64,000 nt of DNA from Pseudomonas paraversuta (GTDB lineage Bacteria; Pseudomonadota; Gammaproteobacteria; Pseudomonadales; Pseudomonadaceae): NCBI RefSeq assembly GCF_904063065.1, contig NZ_CAJFCL010000001.1, positions 186,001 through 250,000 of the forward strand, read 5' to 3'. Under the pieces are notes generated by a model. The model saw only the letters and a program-made list of their open reading frames with translations. It had not been told where the DNA came from and did no database searches. Positions 39,235 through 48,682 of the stretch are shown here, piece by piece. The number at the start of each line of letters is the position of its first letter. Position 1 is the stretch's first letter. A program made the position numbers and the translations under genes.

Positions 39235-39279
39235 AGAAGCTCGTTCCGACAAGAAGCTCGCTCCTGCAGAAGTTCGCTT

Positions 39280-40560
39280 TCAGGCCGCTGCCGGTGCGCC
39301 ATCAGGCTTGAGTCGCGGTTCTACGGGTAAACCCGGCTCTTTGAGCAGCGCGAAGTAGGCAAACGCTGAACACACCGCCACCACCGCGCTGATCACGAAC
39401 GCCGTGGAAAAAGAGCCGCTCTGCTGCACGCTGAAGCCGGTCAGGATCGGCGCCACGGAGCCCGCCAGATAACCACCGAAATTCTGGATCGAGCCGAACG
39501 ACGCCACCCGCTCCGAGGGCACGATGGTGTTGACGATCATCCACGCCGTGGCGCTGGAGATGTTAATGAAGAACATGGTCAGGCACAGCAGCACCACACA
39601 GGCCACAACGTTGGTGGTGAAGGCGACGATCAGGGTGAACAGCGCCCCGCCGAGCAAGCCAACGATGACCATCAATTTGCGGCTGGCCAGCACCCGCATG
39701 CCGCGCGCCACCAGACGGTCGCAGCACTTGCCGGCCACAATGGTGCCCAGCGCGCCGAACAGATAGGCCAGGGATACCACCCACGCCGTGCGATACAGGT
39801 CCAGGCCGTGTTCGCGCTCAAAGTAACCGGGCAACCAGGTGAGGTTGAGCCAGATCATGTAGATCACGCCCATGAATCCGAGAAACGCACCCCAGGTGTT
39901 GCGGTCTCTGAACAGTGAGGTCCAGGCCACCTTCGGCGCTTTTTTCTGTTGCACCGCCACCGGCTCGGCGCGGCCCGTCTCAGCCATGTACTGGGCCTTG
40001 CTTTTGTAGAACTTGAACCAGCACACCGCCAGCAACAGCCCCATGACTCCGGTGAGGATGAACATCCCGCGCCAGCCCAGATGAACCATGAATACGGTCA
40101 GCAATGGTGGCGCCAGGCATGGCCCGATGCAGGTCGATGACCAGACCCAGCCGGTGGCCGTGCCACGTTCCTGGGTGTCGAACCATTCGGACAAGGCCTT
40201 GGCCGCCGAAGGAAACACCGGGGCTTCGCCAATCCCCAGTAATACCCTTAGCCCCACCAGATGCCCGTAGCTGCTGAACAGGCCGAATGCCGCCTGCGCC
40301 ACCGACCACACCACCAGGGATCCACCCAGCGCCAGTTTGCTGCCGAGTTTGTCGATCAAGGCGCCAAGGGGTAACTGCGAGAAGGCGTAGGCCACGGAAA
40401 AGGCCGAGAGCATTACCCCCATCTGCATGGGGCTGATGGCCAGGTCGTGCTGGATGGTGGTGTTGGCAATGGACAAGGCGCTGCGGTCCAGGTAGTTGAC
40501 CACGCCAATCAGGAACAGGAAAAAGATCGTCAGGTTTTTGTAGGTTTTTATTGTTTTCAT
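39280..40560 (-). CDS. MFS transporter, ACS family (galactonate/glucarate type)
   Basis: This 426-residue inner-membrane symporter has the motif GVVNYLDRSALSIANTTIQ in helix 1, LGIGEAPVFPSAAKALSEWF after helix 4 and RGTATGWVWSS, which resemble DgoT/GudP-type sugar-acid carriers. The ATG at 40560 has a GAGAGG ribosome site; an upstream start would add 18 residues. It is downstream of and parallel to a LysR gene, with a LysR-type inverted repeat in between, so it is likely part of the second sugar-acid regulon. Confidence 0.82.
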   Translation of the reverse strand: MKTIKTYKNLTIFFLFLIGVVNYLDRSALSIANTTIQHDLAISPMQMGVMLSAFSVAYAFSQLPLGALIDKLGSKLALGGSLVVWSVAQAAFGLFSSYGHLVGLRVLLGIGEAPVFPSAAKALSEWFDTQERGTATGWVWSSTCIGPCLAPPLLTVFMVHLGWRGMFILTGVMGLLLAVCWFKFYKSKAQYMAETGRAEPVAVQQKKAPKVAWTSLFRDRNTWGAFLGFMGVIYMIWLNLTWLPGYFEREHGLDLYRTAWVVSLAYLFGALGTIVAGKCCDRLVARGMRVLASRKLMVIVGLLGGALFTLIVAFTTNVVACVVLLCLTMFFINISSATAWMIVNTIVPSERVASFGSIQNFGGYLAGSVAPILTGFSVQQSGSFSTAFVISAVVAVCSAFAYFALLKEPGLPVEPRLKPDGAPAAA

Positions 40561-40662
40561 GCACGCCTCTCGTGAGCGGTTGCGCTCCTGCCCGACAGGT
40601 GGAGCGTTGCTCACTGTAGTTGGCGTCCCGGTTACTGCCCAATCACATGATTCGATCGACTA

Positions 40663-40677
40663 ATAACCTCGAGTTAT
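40663..40677. promoter_or_regulatory. LysR-type inverted repeat upstream of MFS gene
   Basis: ATAACCTCGAGTTAT is an inverted repeat (ATAAC-N5-GTTAT) matching 13 of 15 bases of the site at 41637-41651. It lies between the LysR stop codon, which it touches, and the transporter start. Confidence 0.6.
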
Positions 40678-41633
40678 CAAGGCGTCTGGGGGGGACCGCG
40701 CAGAGCATCCGGGCCACTCAAAAGTGCATCGATAAAGGCTTTCGCGGACCATTGCGCTACTTCGTTGCGCCGGGTAATGACCCCGTAATCGGCCAGCACC
40801 AGCGGAAACGGCAGCGCCAGGCGGGTCAAGCGCCCGGCGCGGATTTCCGGCTCCACCATCGACTCTGCCAGCATCGCCACCGTCGGGGTGGTTTGCAGCA
40901 GTTGCATGGTCGTTTGCAGCGACACGGTTTCTACCGTGTTTTCCGGGGTCTGCATGCCCGCTTCGACAAAGGCCTGCTCCACCCGCATGCGCATCGGCGT
41001 GCCCGTGGGGTAAATCACCCACGGCCAACTGCCCAGATCAGCCAGCGGTACTTCGCTGGCCCCGGCCAGCGGGTGCTGGCTGCCCGTGACCAGGCACAGC
41101 GGCTCCGGCGCCAGGGCCTGAAAATCAAACAGTTCGCGATGACGGTCGAGGGTAAAGCGGGCCACCACCACGTCCAGCTCCTTGTGTTCGAGCATGGCCA
41201 GCATGTTGGCGCTGGTGCCCTCGAGCACCTGCAAGGTGAGCAGCGGCCAGTCTTGTTTGACCCGCACAATGGCCGCCGGAACGGCCAAAGCCGTGGCGGC
41301 GTAGATGGTGCCGACTTTCAGCAGGCCATGGCCGCCCTGGCGCAAATGATTGATCTGCCCGACAAACTGCCCGGTGTCATTCAATGCGATCTGGGCAAAC
41401 CGGGCCACATGACTGCCCAGATCGGTCAGCGACATGCTGCGTGGCAAGCGCGCAAACACTTCAAAGTCCAGCTGGTGCTCGATCTCCCGCAACATCTTGC
41501 TCACCGCGGGCTGGCTGATGTTCATTTCATGGGCGGTGGCATGCATGTTTTGCGTGCGCGCCAGGGTGTCTATAAGCACCAAATGGCGATAGCGCAGCCA
41601 GTTGCACAGTTGATTAAATCCGACATCAGCCAT
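40677..41633 (-). CDS. LysR-family regulator of the second sugar-acid locus
   Basis: The N-terminal helix-turn-helix contains YRHLVLIDTLARTQNMHATA and MNISQPAVSKMLREIEHQ. The effector domain follows from about residue 95. The 318-residue chain resembles GbpR/CbtA-like LysR proteins that respond to sugars. It is divergent from the SDR gene at 41740. A perfect inverted repeat lies three bases upstream of its own start and a second, similar one near its stop codon. Confidence 0.85.
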   Translation of the reverse strand: MADVGFNQLCNWLRYRHLVLIDTLARTQNMHATAHEMNISQPAVSKMLREIEHQLDFEVFARLPRSMSLTDLGSHVARFAQIALNDTGQFVGQINHLRQGGHGLLKVGTIYAATALAVPAAIVRVKQDWPLLTLQVLEGTSANMLAMLEHKELDVVVARFTLDRHRELFDFQALAPEPLCLVTGSQHPLAGASEVPLADLGSWPWVIYPTGTPMRMRVEQAFVEAGMQTPENTVETVSLQTTMQLLQTTPTVAMLAESMVEPEIRAGRLTRLALPFPLVLADYGVITRRNEVAQWSAKAFIDALLSGPDALRGPPQTP

Positions 41634-41636
41634 CCG

Positions 41637-41651
41637 ATAACCTCCGGTTAT
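41637..41651. promoter_or_regulatory. LysR-type inverted repeat in divergent promoter region
   Basis: ATAACCTCCGGTTAT is a perfect inverted repeat (ATAACC-N3-GGTTAT) within the 106-bp gap between the LysR gene and the SDR gene, adjacent to the LysR start. Such placement is usual for autoregulation and divergent activation. Confidence 0.65.
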
Positions 41652-41739
41652 TGAGACTTAAGAATATCTCATTGGCGATTATCGAGAAGCAATATTAGGG
41701 TGAACCGGTCGCGCTTAATAAAAACAATGGAAACCGCCC

Positions 41740-42480
41740 ATGAACCTTGCCAATAAACGCGTAGTGATCACCGCTGCGGCTCAGGGAATCGGACTGGCAT
41801 CGGTGCTCGCGTTCCGCGATGCAGGCGCCGAGGTCATTGCCACCGACCTGCACATTCAGGCACTGCAGGACATTCCCGGGATCCGCGTGCTGCAACTGGA
41901 CGTGACGCAACCTGCGGCCATCGCTGCCGTCTGCCAGCAGGTCGGAGCGGTGGACGTGCTGTTCAACTGCGCCGGTTACGTTCATAGCGGCGCACTGCTG
42001 GACTGCGACGAACAGGCCTGGCAGTTCTCCTTCGATCTCAATGTCACGGCCATGTACCGCATGATCAGCGCCTTCCTGCCCGGCATGCTGGCCGCGGGCG
42101 GTGGCAGCATTATCAACATGGCCTCGGTGGCTTCCAGCGTAAAAGGCGTACCCAACCGCTTTGCTTACACCGCAAGCAAGGCCGCAGTGATCGGCCTGAC
42201 CAAATCGGTGGCCGCGGACTACGTGCGCCAGGGTATCCGTTGCAATGCCATTTGCCCCGGCACGGTGGACTCGCCGTCCTTGCGCCAGCGCATTGCCCAA
42301 CAGGCGCTGGAACAGGGCCGTACGCAAGCCGAGGTGTATCAGGCATTCGTCGACCGCCAGCCCATGGGCCGCATCGGCACCGCCGAAGAAGTCGCCCGCC
42401 TGGCCTTGTATCTGGCCAGCGACGCCAGCGCCTACACCACCGGCACCACCCAGGTGATTGATGGCGGGATGAGTAACTGA
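41740..42480 (+). CDS. SDR-family dehydrogenase, paralogue of the 2-keto-3-deoxy-L-fuconate dehydrogenase
   Basis: This 246-residue short-chain dehydrogenase aligns without gaps to the enzyme at 31003-31743, identical over long stretches such as NRFAY-ASK, IRCNAICPGTVDSPSLRQRI and RQPMGRIG. Catalytic motifs are TAAAQGIG, NCAG, NMASVASS and YTASK. It heads the operon opposite the LysR gene. It may act on a different stereoisomer of a 2-keto-3-deoxy sugar acid, since the gene set around it differs from the fucose locus. Confidence 0.82.
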   Translation: MNLANKRVVITAAAQGIGLASVLAFRDAGAEVIATDLHIQALQDIPGIRVLQLDVTQPAAIAAVCQQVGAVDVLFNCAGYVHSGALLDCDEQAWQFSFDLNVTAMYRMISAFLPGMLAAGGGSIINMASVASSVKGVPNRFAYTASKAAVIGLTKSVAADYVRQGIRCNAICPGTVDSPSLRQRIAQQALEQGRTQAEVYQAFVDRQPMGRIGTAEEVARLALYLASDASAYTTGTTQVIDGGMSN

Positions 42481-42494
42481 AATGCATAAATCCT

Positions 42495-42560
42495 CTGTAG
42501 GAGCGGGCTTGCTCGCGAGCTCTGGCTTGAAAACGCTCGCGAACAAGCCCGCTCCTGCAG
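42495..42560. repeat. REP doublet between SDR and FAH genes (second locus)
   Basis: An inverted pair based on CTGTAGGAGCGGGCTTGCTC, a one-base variant of the common motif, sits in the same gap as the hairpin of the fucose locus. The arms differ in sequence from those at 31756-31824. Confidence 0.88.
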
Positions 42561-42593
42561 GCACCGTTTTTCTTATTGGATGAAGGAGTTTTT

Positions 42594-43442
42594 ATGAAAC
42601 TGCTGCGCTACGGCGAGAAAGGTCAGGAAAAACCGGGGCTGCTGGATGCCCAGGGCAAGATTCGAGATTTGTCGGCACACATCGCCGATGTAGCCGGCCA
42701 GGCACTGGATGCCGCAAGCCTGGCCGCCCTGGGCAAAATCGACCCTTGCAGCCTGCCGCTGGTCAGCGGTTCGCCACGCATTGGCGCCTGCGTCGGACAG
42801 GTCGGCAAGTTCATCTGCATCGGCCTCAATTATGCCGATCATGCCGCCGAGTCGGGCCTGGACGTGCCATCGGAACCGGTGGTGTTCAGTAAATGGACCA
42901 GCGCCATCTGCGGCCCCAACGACAACGTCGAGATCCCCCGCGACTCGACCAAGACCGACTGGGAAGTGGAGCTTGGCGTGGTGATCGGCAAAGGCGGACG
43001 CAATATCGATGAACACAATGCCATGGACCACGTGGCCGGGTTTTGTGTGATCAACGATGTCTCCGAACGCGAGTGGCAACTGGAACGTGGCGGCACCTGG
43101 GACAAGGGCAAGGGCTTTGACACTTTCGGCCCCCTCGGCCCGTGGCTGGTCACCCGCGACGAAATCAGCGACCCGCACCAGCTTGACCTGTGGCTTGAGG
43201 TCGACGGACAGCGCTACCAGAACGGCAATACCCGCACCATGGTGTTCCAGATCCCGGCCCTGATTGCTTACCTGAGCCGCTGCATGTCGCTGCAACCGGG
43301 GGATGTCATCTCCACCGGCACTCCGCCGGGCGTGGGCCTGGGGGTAAAACCGGCACCGGTGTATCTGCGTCCCGGGCAGGAAATACGCCTGGGCATCAGC
43401 GGTCTTGGCGAGCAACGCCAGCGCACGGTACAGGCTGACTGA
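42594..43442 (+). CDS. FAH-family hydrolase, paralogue of the diketo-fuconate hydrolase
   Basis: The 282-residue protein is collinear with that at 31853-32701 (same length; FICIGLNYADHAAE, DWEVELGVVIGKGGR, FDTFGPLGPWLVTRDE and PGDVISTGTPPGVGLG). It probably hydrolyses a 2,4-diketo-3-deoxy sugar acid made by the SDR encoded just upstream. The ATG at 42594 follows GAAGGAG. Confidence 0.8.
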   Translation: MKLLRYGEKGQEKPGLLDAQGKIRDLSAHIADVAGQALDAASLAALGKIDPCSLPLVSGSPRIGACVGQVGKFICIGLNYADHAAESGLDVPSEPVVFSKWTSAICGPNDNVEIPRDSTKTDWEVELGVVIGKGGRNIDEHNAMDHVAGFCVINDVSEREWQLERGGTWDKGKGFDTFGPLGPWLVTRDEISDPHQLDLWLEVDGQRYQNGNTRTMVFQIPALIAYLSRCMSLQPGDVISTGTPPGVGLGVKPAPVYLRPGQEIRLGISGLGEQRQRTVQAD

Positions 43443-43487
43443 CCCACAGCAGGCCTTGAAAATAATCATAAGAAACAGGAGCAACAC

Positions 43488-44459
43488 ATGCGGATTCTGA
43501 TCACTGGCGGTACCGGCTTCATCGGCAAACAACTGGCCCAACGCCTGCTCGACCTCAACAGCCTGACGCTTGAAGGCCAGGCCCCCCGCGCGATCGAGCG
43601 CATCGTGCTGTTCGACACCTTTGCCGGTGAAGACCTCCCCCTCGACCCGCGTATCGAACTGGTGACCGGCGATGTAGCCGACCCCGAAGTGATTGCCCGG
43701 GTCACCGACGGCGTGGACCTGGTGTGGCATTTGGCAGCGGTGGTCAGTTCGGCTGCCGAGGCCGACTTCGACCTGGGCATGCAGGTCAACCTGCACGGCC
43801 TGATGCTGTTACTCGAAACCCTGCGCAAACAGGGCAACGCCCCGCGTTTTGTGTATGCCAGCGGCTTCGCCGTATTCGGTGGCGAGCTGCCCGACGTGGT
43901 CGACGACAACACGGTACTCACCCCGCAATCGTCCTACGGCATGCAAAAAGCCGTGGGCGAACTGCTGGTGGCCGACTATGCCCGCAAGGGCTTTGTCGAT
44001 GGCCGCGTGCTGCGTCTGCCAACGGTTGCAGTACGCCCCGGCAAACCGAACAAGGCGGCATCGACGTTCTTCAGCTCGATTATCCGCGAGCCGCTGGTGG
44101 GCCTGCCTGCGGTCTGCCCGGTACGCCCGGACACCCAGGTCTACCTGACCTCGCCACGGCGGATTATCGAGTCAATGCTGCTGGGCATGACCCTGTCGCC
44201 AGAGACCCTGGGCAATCAACGGATCATCCCGCTGCCGGGTGTGACCACCACCGTTCACGACATGGTCTCGGCGCTGCAACGGGTCGCGGGTGAGCAAGTG
44301 ACCAAATTGATTCGCTGGGAACCGGACGCGACCATCCAGCGCATCGTCGAGAGCTGGCCGAGCAAGGTCGAGGCGCCCCGCGCCCGCGCCCTGGGCTTCA
44401 CTGCCGACGCCGATTTCGACGCCATCGTGCGCGCGCATATTGAAGACACTGCCGTTTGA
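43488..44459 (+). CDS. NAD-dependent epimerase/dehydrogenase, DenD (D-erythronate dehydrogenase)-like
   Basis: This extended short-chain dehydrogenase has the N-terminal NAD motif ILITGGTGFIGKQLAQRLL, the segment VWHLAAVVSSAAEADFDLG and the catalytic Tyr-Lys in SYGMQKAVGELL. The 323-residue length and these stretches fit the DenD group, which oxidises D-erythronate at C2; some relatives work on other sugar acids. The kinase and isomerase genes that accompany denD elsewhere are absent here, so the substrate may differ. It is 45 bases after the FAH gene. Confidence 0.72.
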   Translation: MRILITGGTGFIGKQLAQRLLDLNSLTLEGQAPRAIERIVLFDTFAGEDLPLDPRIELVTGDVADPEVIARVTDGVDLVWHLAAVVSSAAEADFDLGMQVNLHGLMLLLETLRKQGNAPRFVYASGFAVFGGELPDVVDDNTVLTPQSSYGMQKAVGELLVADYARKGFVDGRVLRLPTVAVRPGKPNKAASTFFSSIIREPLVGLPAVCPVRPDTQVYLTSPRRIIESMLLGMTLSPETLGNQRIIPLPGVTTTVHDMVSALQRVAGEQVTKLIRWEPDATIQRIVESWPSKVEAPRARALGFTADADFDAIVRAHIEDTAV

Positions 44460-44474
44460 GACCTCGCCTATAAC

Positions 44475-44541
44475 CTGTAGGAGCGAGCTTGCTCGCGATC
44501 TTTAGATCTTGAAGAGCTCGCGAGCAAGCTCGCTCCTACAG
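44475..44541. repeat. REP doublet upstream of MFS gene
   Basis: An inverted REP pair in which the loop holds the inner dyad GATCTTTAGATC. It lies between the DenD-like gene and the next transporter. Confidence 0.88.
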
Positions 44542-44598
44542 AACACTGCACAACAGGTTCACGTTACTCACAACAATAAAAAACTGAGGCCGTGCGAT

Positions 44599-45966
44599 AT
44601 GACCACTCCACTCACCGATGTCTCGGACATCGAACAACAGACGATCAAACGCGTTACCAAACGCATGATCCCCTTTCTGATCCTGCTGTTTGTGGTCGCC
44701 TTTCTGGACCGCAACAACGTCGGTTTCGCCGCCCTGCGGATGAACGAAGACATCGGTATCAGCCAGACCATTTATGGCCTGGGCGCCGGGATTTTCTTCC
44801 TCGGTTACTTCATGTTCGAAGTGCCGAGCAACATTCTGCTGCACCGCTACGGCGCCCGGGTCTGGATCGCCAGGATCATGGTGACCTGGGGCATCATCGC
44901 CGGGGCCATGGGCTTCCTGCAGACGCCGGTGCACTTCATCTCCCTGCGCGTATTGCTGGGTATCGCCGAAGCCGGGTTCTTCCCGGGAGTGATTTATCTG
45001 CTGTCGCTGTGGTTCCCGAGCCGTTACCGCGCCCGCATGATCGCCACTTTTTACCTGGGCGTACCCATCGCGCAAATCATTGGTGCCCCGTTGTCGGTGG
45101 GTCTGATGGAGCTGGGCGATGCCTGGGGCTTCGTCGGCTGGCGCCTGATGTACATCGTCGAGGCCGTACCCGCGGTGATTCTCGGTGTGGTCTGCTATTT
45201 CTACCTCACTGACCACCCGGCCGATGCCCACTGGCTGACCGACAAGCAGCGCAACTGGCTGATCAGCACCCTGGAACAGGAAGAACGCAACAAACCGCTG
45301 GTGGTGGGCCTGCAACCAACCAAAGGCCAGATGATCCTCAAGGCACTGAGCAGCCGTCAGGTCTGGCTGCTGGCGCTGGTGTATTTCGGCATCACCTCGG
45401 GCTCCAACGCGATGAACTTCTTTATGCCCACGGTGCTGGCATCGTTCCGCGGCTCGTTCGGGCTGGAGATCGGCCTGATGCAGAACGGTCTGATCACCGC
45501 CATTCCTTACGCCGTCGCCGCCGTCGCGATGATCTGGTGGAGCCGTCGTTCGGACCGTCTGCAAGAACGCCACTGGCATGCCGGCGGTGCCGCCATGCTG
45601 GCCGCCGTGTCCATCGCGGTCGCGCTGTGGCTCAACCAGCCGTGGATCATCGTCATCGGTTTCATCCTGCTGGCCATGGGTGTGTACAGCGCCATCAACG
45701 TGTTCTGGGCAGTGCCGGGGCAAGTGCTTACCGGGGTCGGAGCCGCCGCAGGGATTGGCCTGATCAACTCCATCGGTAACCTCAGCGGTTTTGTCGGCCC
45801 GTACCTGACCGGCTACCTGTTCACCGTAACCGGCAGCTATACCCCGGGTTTCCTGGTGATCGCCGCACTGGTGGGCGCCGGTGGTCTGGGCATGGTGCTG
45901 ATGCCGCGCAACAAGGTGTCGCAGATTGGCAGCGCCATCCCCGCAGCCGCAGGAGGTAAAGCATGA
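44599..45966 (+). CDS. MFS transporter, ACS family (tartrate/sugar-acid type)
   Basis: This 455-residue inner-membrane carrier opens with KRMIPFLILLFVVAFLDRNN and has EVPSNILLHRYGARVWIARI and LLGIAEAGFFPGVIYLLSLW, typical of the ACS family. I chose the ATG at 44599, which gives the usual 20-residue cytosolic N-tail; the frame extends upstream into the REP hairpin. Its stop overlaps the start of the next gene (ATGA), indicating co-translation with the dehydrogenase. It is the second carrier of this locus. Confidence 0.83.
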   Translation: MTTPLTDVSDIEQQTIKRVTKRMIPFLILLFVVAFLDRNNVGFAALRMNEDIGISQTIYGLGAGIFFLGYFMFEVPSNILLHRYGARVWIARIMVTWGIIAGAMGFLQTPVHFISLRVLLGIAEAGFFPGVIYLLSLWFPSRYRARMIATFYLGVPIAQIIGAPLSVGLMELGDAWGFVGWRLMYIVEAVPAVILGVVCYFYLTDHPADAHWLTDKQRNWLISTLEQEERNKPLVVGLQPTKGQMILKALSSRQVWLLALVYFGITSGSNAMNFFMPTVLASFRGSFGLEIGLMQNGLITAIPYAVAAVAMIWWSRRSDRLQERHWHAGGAAMLAAVSIAVALWLNQPWIIVIGFILLAMGVYSAINVFWAVPGQVLTGVGAAAGIGLINSIGNLSGFVGPYLTGYLFTVTGSYTPGFLVIAALVGAGGLGMVLMPRNKVSQIGSAIPAAAGGKA

Positions 45967-46847
45967 GTCTGGCGACCGTAGGGTTTATCGGCACCGGGAT
46001 CATGGGCAAACCCATGGCCCGCAACCTGTTACAGGCCGGATATCCGGTACGGGCCTGGAACCGCTCGCCGGCCAAAGCCCAGGAACTGGCTGCCCATGGC
46101 GCCGAGGTACTGCCGACCCCGGCTCTGGCGGCCAAAGGCGCCCAGGTGCTGGTTTGCATGCTCAGCGATGGCCCGACCTGTGATGAGGTGCTGTTCGGCG
46201 AAGGCGGCGCTGCACGGGTTCTGGCCCCCGGGGCGCTGGTCATTGTGATGAGTTCAATTGCGGTGGACAGCGCCGTGGAGCAGGCCCGCCAGTGTGCTGC
46301 CCTGGGGCTGCACTACCTCGACGCGCCGGTGTCGGGCGGTGAGCGCGGGGCGCGTGAAGCCAGCCTGGCGATCATGGTCGGCGGTGAAGTGGCGGCCTTT
46401 GAACAGGGGCGCCAGGTGCTGGCGGCCATGGGCCGTCCGGTCCACGTAGGCCCGGCCGGAACCGGCGAATTGTCAAAACTGGTCAATCAGCTGATTGTCG
46501 CCAGCACCATCGCCACCGTCGCTGAAGGCCTGCTGCTGGCCGAACGCGGCGGTGCCGACCCGGCCAAGGTTCACGAAGCGCTGCTGGGAGGCTTTGTCGA
46601 TTCGCCGATCTGGCGCCAGCACGGCCAGCGCATGCTCGACAACGACTTCACTCCCGGTGGCCCGGCCAAATGGCAACTCAAGGACACCCGCACTGCCCTC
46701 GCCCAGGCCCAAAAGCTGGGCCTGAGCCTGCCGGTGGGCAGCCTGGTGGATGGCCTGTTCCAGGCCATGATCGAAGCCGGTGACGGTGAACTCGACCACG
46801 CCGGGCTGATCCGCCAGTTACGCCGCCACAATCAATTGCCTGAATAA
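45963..46847 (+). CDS. NAD(P)-dependent beta-hydroxyacid dehydrogenase (tartronate-semialdehyde-reductase-like)
   Basis: The 294-residue enzyme shows the cofactor motif VGFIGTGIMGKPMARNLLQA, the substrate-binding DAPVSGGERGA and the catalytic Lys region GTGELSKLVNQLI. Relatives include GarR/GlxR and LtnD, which oxidise or reduce C3-C4 hydroxyacids. It is coupled to the transporter upstream and 16 bases before a sugar-acid dehydratase. The exact reaction cannot be read from sequence. Confidence 0.82.
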   Translation: MSLATVGFIGTGIMGKPMARNLLQAGYPVRAWNRSPAKAQELAAHGAEVLPTPALAAKGAQVLVCMLSDGPTCDEVLFGEGGAARVLAPGALVIVMSSIAVDSAVEQARQCAALGLHYLDAPVSGGERGAREASLAIMVGGEVAAFEQGRQVLAAMGRPVHVGPAGTGELSKLVNQLIVASTIATVAEGLLLAERGGADPAKVHEALLGGFVDSPIWRQHGQRMLDNDFTPGGPAKWQLKDTRTALAQAQKLGLSLPVGSLVDGLFQAMIEAGDGELDHAGLIRQLRRHNQLPE

Positions 46848-46863
46848 TCTGCTGGAGCCTGTC

Positions 46864-48648
46864 ATGACCGAATCAACCCCTCGCCGCCTGCGCAGTCAGC
46901 TGTGGTTCGACGATCCCAGCCATGCCGATCTCACTGCGCTGTACGTAGAGCGTTACATGAACCAGGGCCTGACCCGCGCCGAACTGCAATCGGGGCGGCC
47001 GATCATCGGGATCGCCCAGACCGGCAGCGACCTGACGCCCTGCAACCGGCATCACATCGAACTGGCCAAACGGGTCAAGGATGGCATCCGCGATGCGGGC
47101 GGCATTCCGATGGAGTTTCCGGTGCACCCGATTGCCGAGCAGTCCCGCCGGCCGACTGCCGCTCTGGATCGCAACCTGGCGTATCTGGGCCTGGTGGAAG
47201 TGCTGCACGGTTACCCGCTGGATGGTGTGGTACTGACCACCGGCTGCGACAAGACCACCCCGGCCTGCCTGATGGCGGCGGCGACCACCGACCTGCCGTC
47301 CATCGTGCTGTCCGGCGGGCCGATGCTCGACGGCTGGCACAAAGGCCAGCGCATCGGTTCGGGCACTGTGCTCTGGCATGCGCGCAATCTGCTCAGCGCC
47401 GGAGAGATCGATTACGAAGGGTTTATGACCCTGACCACGGCGTCATCACCCTCGGTCGGCCACTGCAACACCATGGGCACCGCCCTGTCGATGAACGCCC
47501 TGGCCGAAGCCCTGGGCATGTCTTTGCCGGGCTGCGCGAGCATTCCGGCGCCTTATCGCGAGCGCGGGCAAATGGCCTATGCCACCGGCATGCGTATCGT
47601 CGATCTGGTGCGTGAAGATGTTCGCCCCTCGCACATCATGACCCACGCCGCATTCGAGAACGCCATTGCCGTGGCCTCGGCACTGGGGGCCTCCACCAAC
47701 TGCCCGCCGCACCTGATTGCGATTGCCCGCCACAGCGGCATCGACCTGTCGCTGGAAGACTGGCAACGGGTCGGCGAAGACGTACCTTTGCTGGTGAACT
47801 GCATGCCGGCCGGTGAATACCTGGGTGAAGGTTTCCACCGTGCGGGCGGCGTGCCGGCGGTGATGCATGAACTGGACAAGGTGGGTCGCCTGCACCGCGA
47901 CTGCCGTTCGGTGAGTGGCCGCAGCATGGGCGAGATCGTGGCCGACGCCGTCACCGGCGACCGCGACGTGATCCGTTCGTACGAAGACCCGCTGATGCAT
48001 CGCGCCGGTTTCATCGTGCTCAGCGGCAACTTCTTCGACAGCGCGATCATGAAAATGTCGGTGGTGGGCGAAGCCTTTCGCAGCACCTATCTCAGCGATC
48101 CGTTGCAACCCAACAGCTTCGAAGCCCGGGCCATTGTGTTCGAGGGGCCGGAGGACTATCAGGCGCGAATCAACGACCCGTCGCTGGACATCGACGAGCG
48201 CTGCATTCTGGTGATTCGCGGCTGCGGTACTGTAGGTTTCCCGGGCAGTGGCGAGGTGGTCAACATGGCCCCGCCTTCGGCGCTGATCAAGGCCGGCATC
48301 GATTCGTTGCCATGCCTGGGTGACGGTCGCCAGAGCGGTACTTCGGCCAGCCCATCGATTCTCAACATGTCCCCGGAATCGGCGGTGGGCGGCGGCTTGT
48401 CGTTGCTGCGTACCGGCGACCGGCTGCGGGTCGACCTCAATGCCCGCAGCGTCAATTTGCTGGTGGACGAAGTTGAACTCGACGCCCGTCGCCAGGAACC
48501 GCTGCCGCCACTGGCGCCGTCGCAAACCCCGTGGCAGGAGCTCTATCGCCAACTGGTTGGCCAGTTGTCTACCGGCGGCTGCCTGGAGCCGGCCACCCTG
48601 TACTGGCGCGTGATCCCGGAAAACGGCCCGCCGCGCCACTCCCATTAA
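46864..48648 (+). CDS. Sugar-acid dehydratase, IlvD/Edd family (pentonate dehydratase type)
   Basis: The 594-residue iron-sulfur enzyme removes water from an aldonic acid to give a 2-keto-3-deoxy acid. Cluster and metal-binding motifs are SDLTPCNRHHIELA, TTGCDKTTPACLMAA and PSVGHCNTMGTALSMNALAE. Its length and N-terminus (LRSQLWFDDPSHADLTALYV) match the D-xylonate/L-arabinonate dehydratase branch rather than IlvD proper. It is mechanistically unrelated to the enolase-type fuconate dehydratase of the first locus, so the two loci probably handle different acids. Confidence 0.86.
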   Translation: MTESTPRRLRSQLWFDDPSHADLTALYVERYMNQGLTRAELQSGRPIIGIAQTGSDLTPCNRHHIELAKRVKDGIRDAGGIPMEFPVHPIAEQSRRPTAALDRNLAYLGLVEVLHGYPLDGVVLTTGCDKTTPACLMAAATTDLPSIVLSGGPMLDGWHKGQRIGSGTVLWHARNLLSAGEIDYEGFMTLTTASSPSVGHCNTMGTALSMNALAEALGMSLPGCASIPAPYRERGQMAYATGMRIVDLVREDVRPSHIMTHAAFENAIAVASALGASTNCPPHLIAIARHSGIDLSLEDWQRVGEDVPLLVNCMPAGEYLGEGFHRAGGVPAVMHELDKVGRLHRDCRSVSGRSMGEIVADAVTGDRDVIRSYEDPLMHRAGFIVLSGNFFDSAIMKMSVVGEAFRSTYLSDPLQPNSFEARAIVFEGPEDYQARINDPSLDIDERCILVIRGCGTVGFPGSGEVVNMAPPSALIKAGIDSLPCLGDGRQSGTSASPSILNMSPESAVGGGLSLLRTGDRLRVDLNARSVNLLVDEVELDARRQEPLPPLAPSQTPWQELYRQLVGQLSTGGCLEPATLYWRVIPENGPPRHSH

Positions 48649-48682
48649 ACAATGAACCCCCTGGAACCCTGAACCCTGAACC

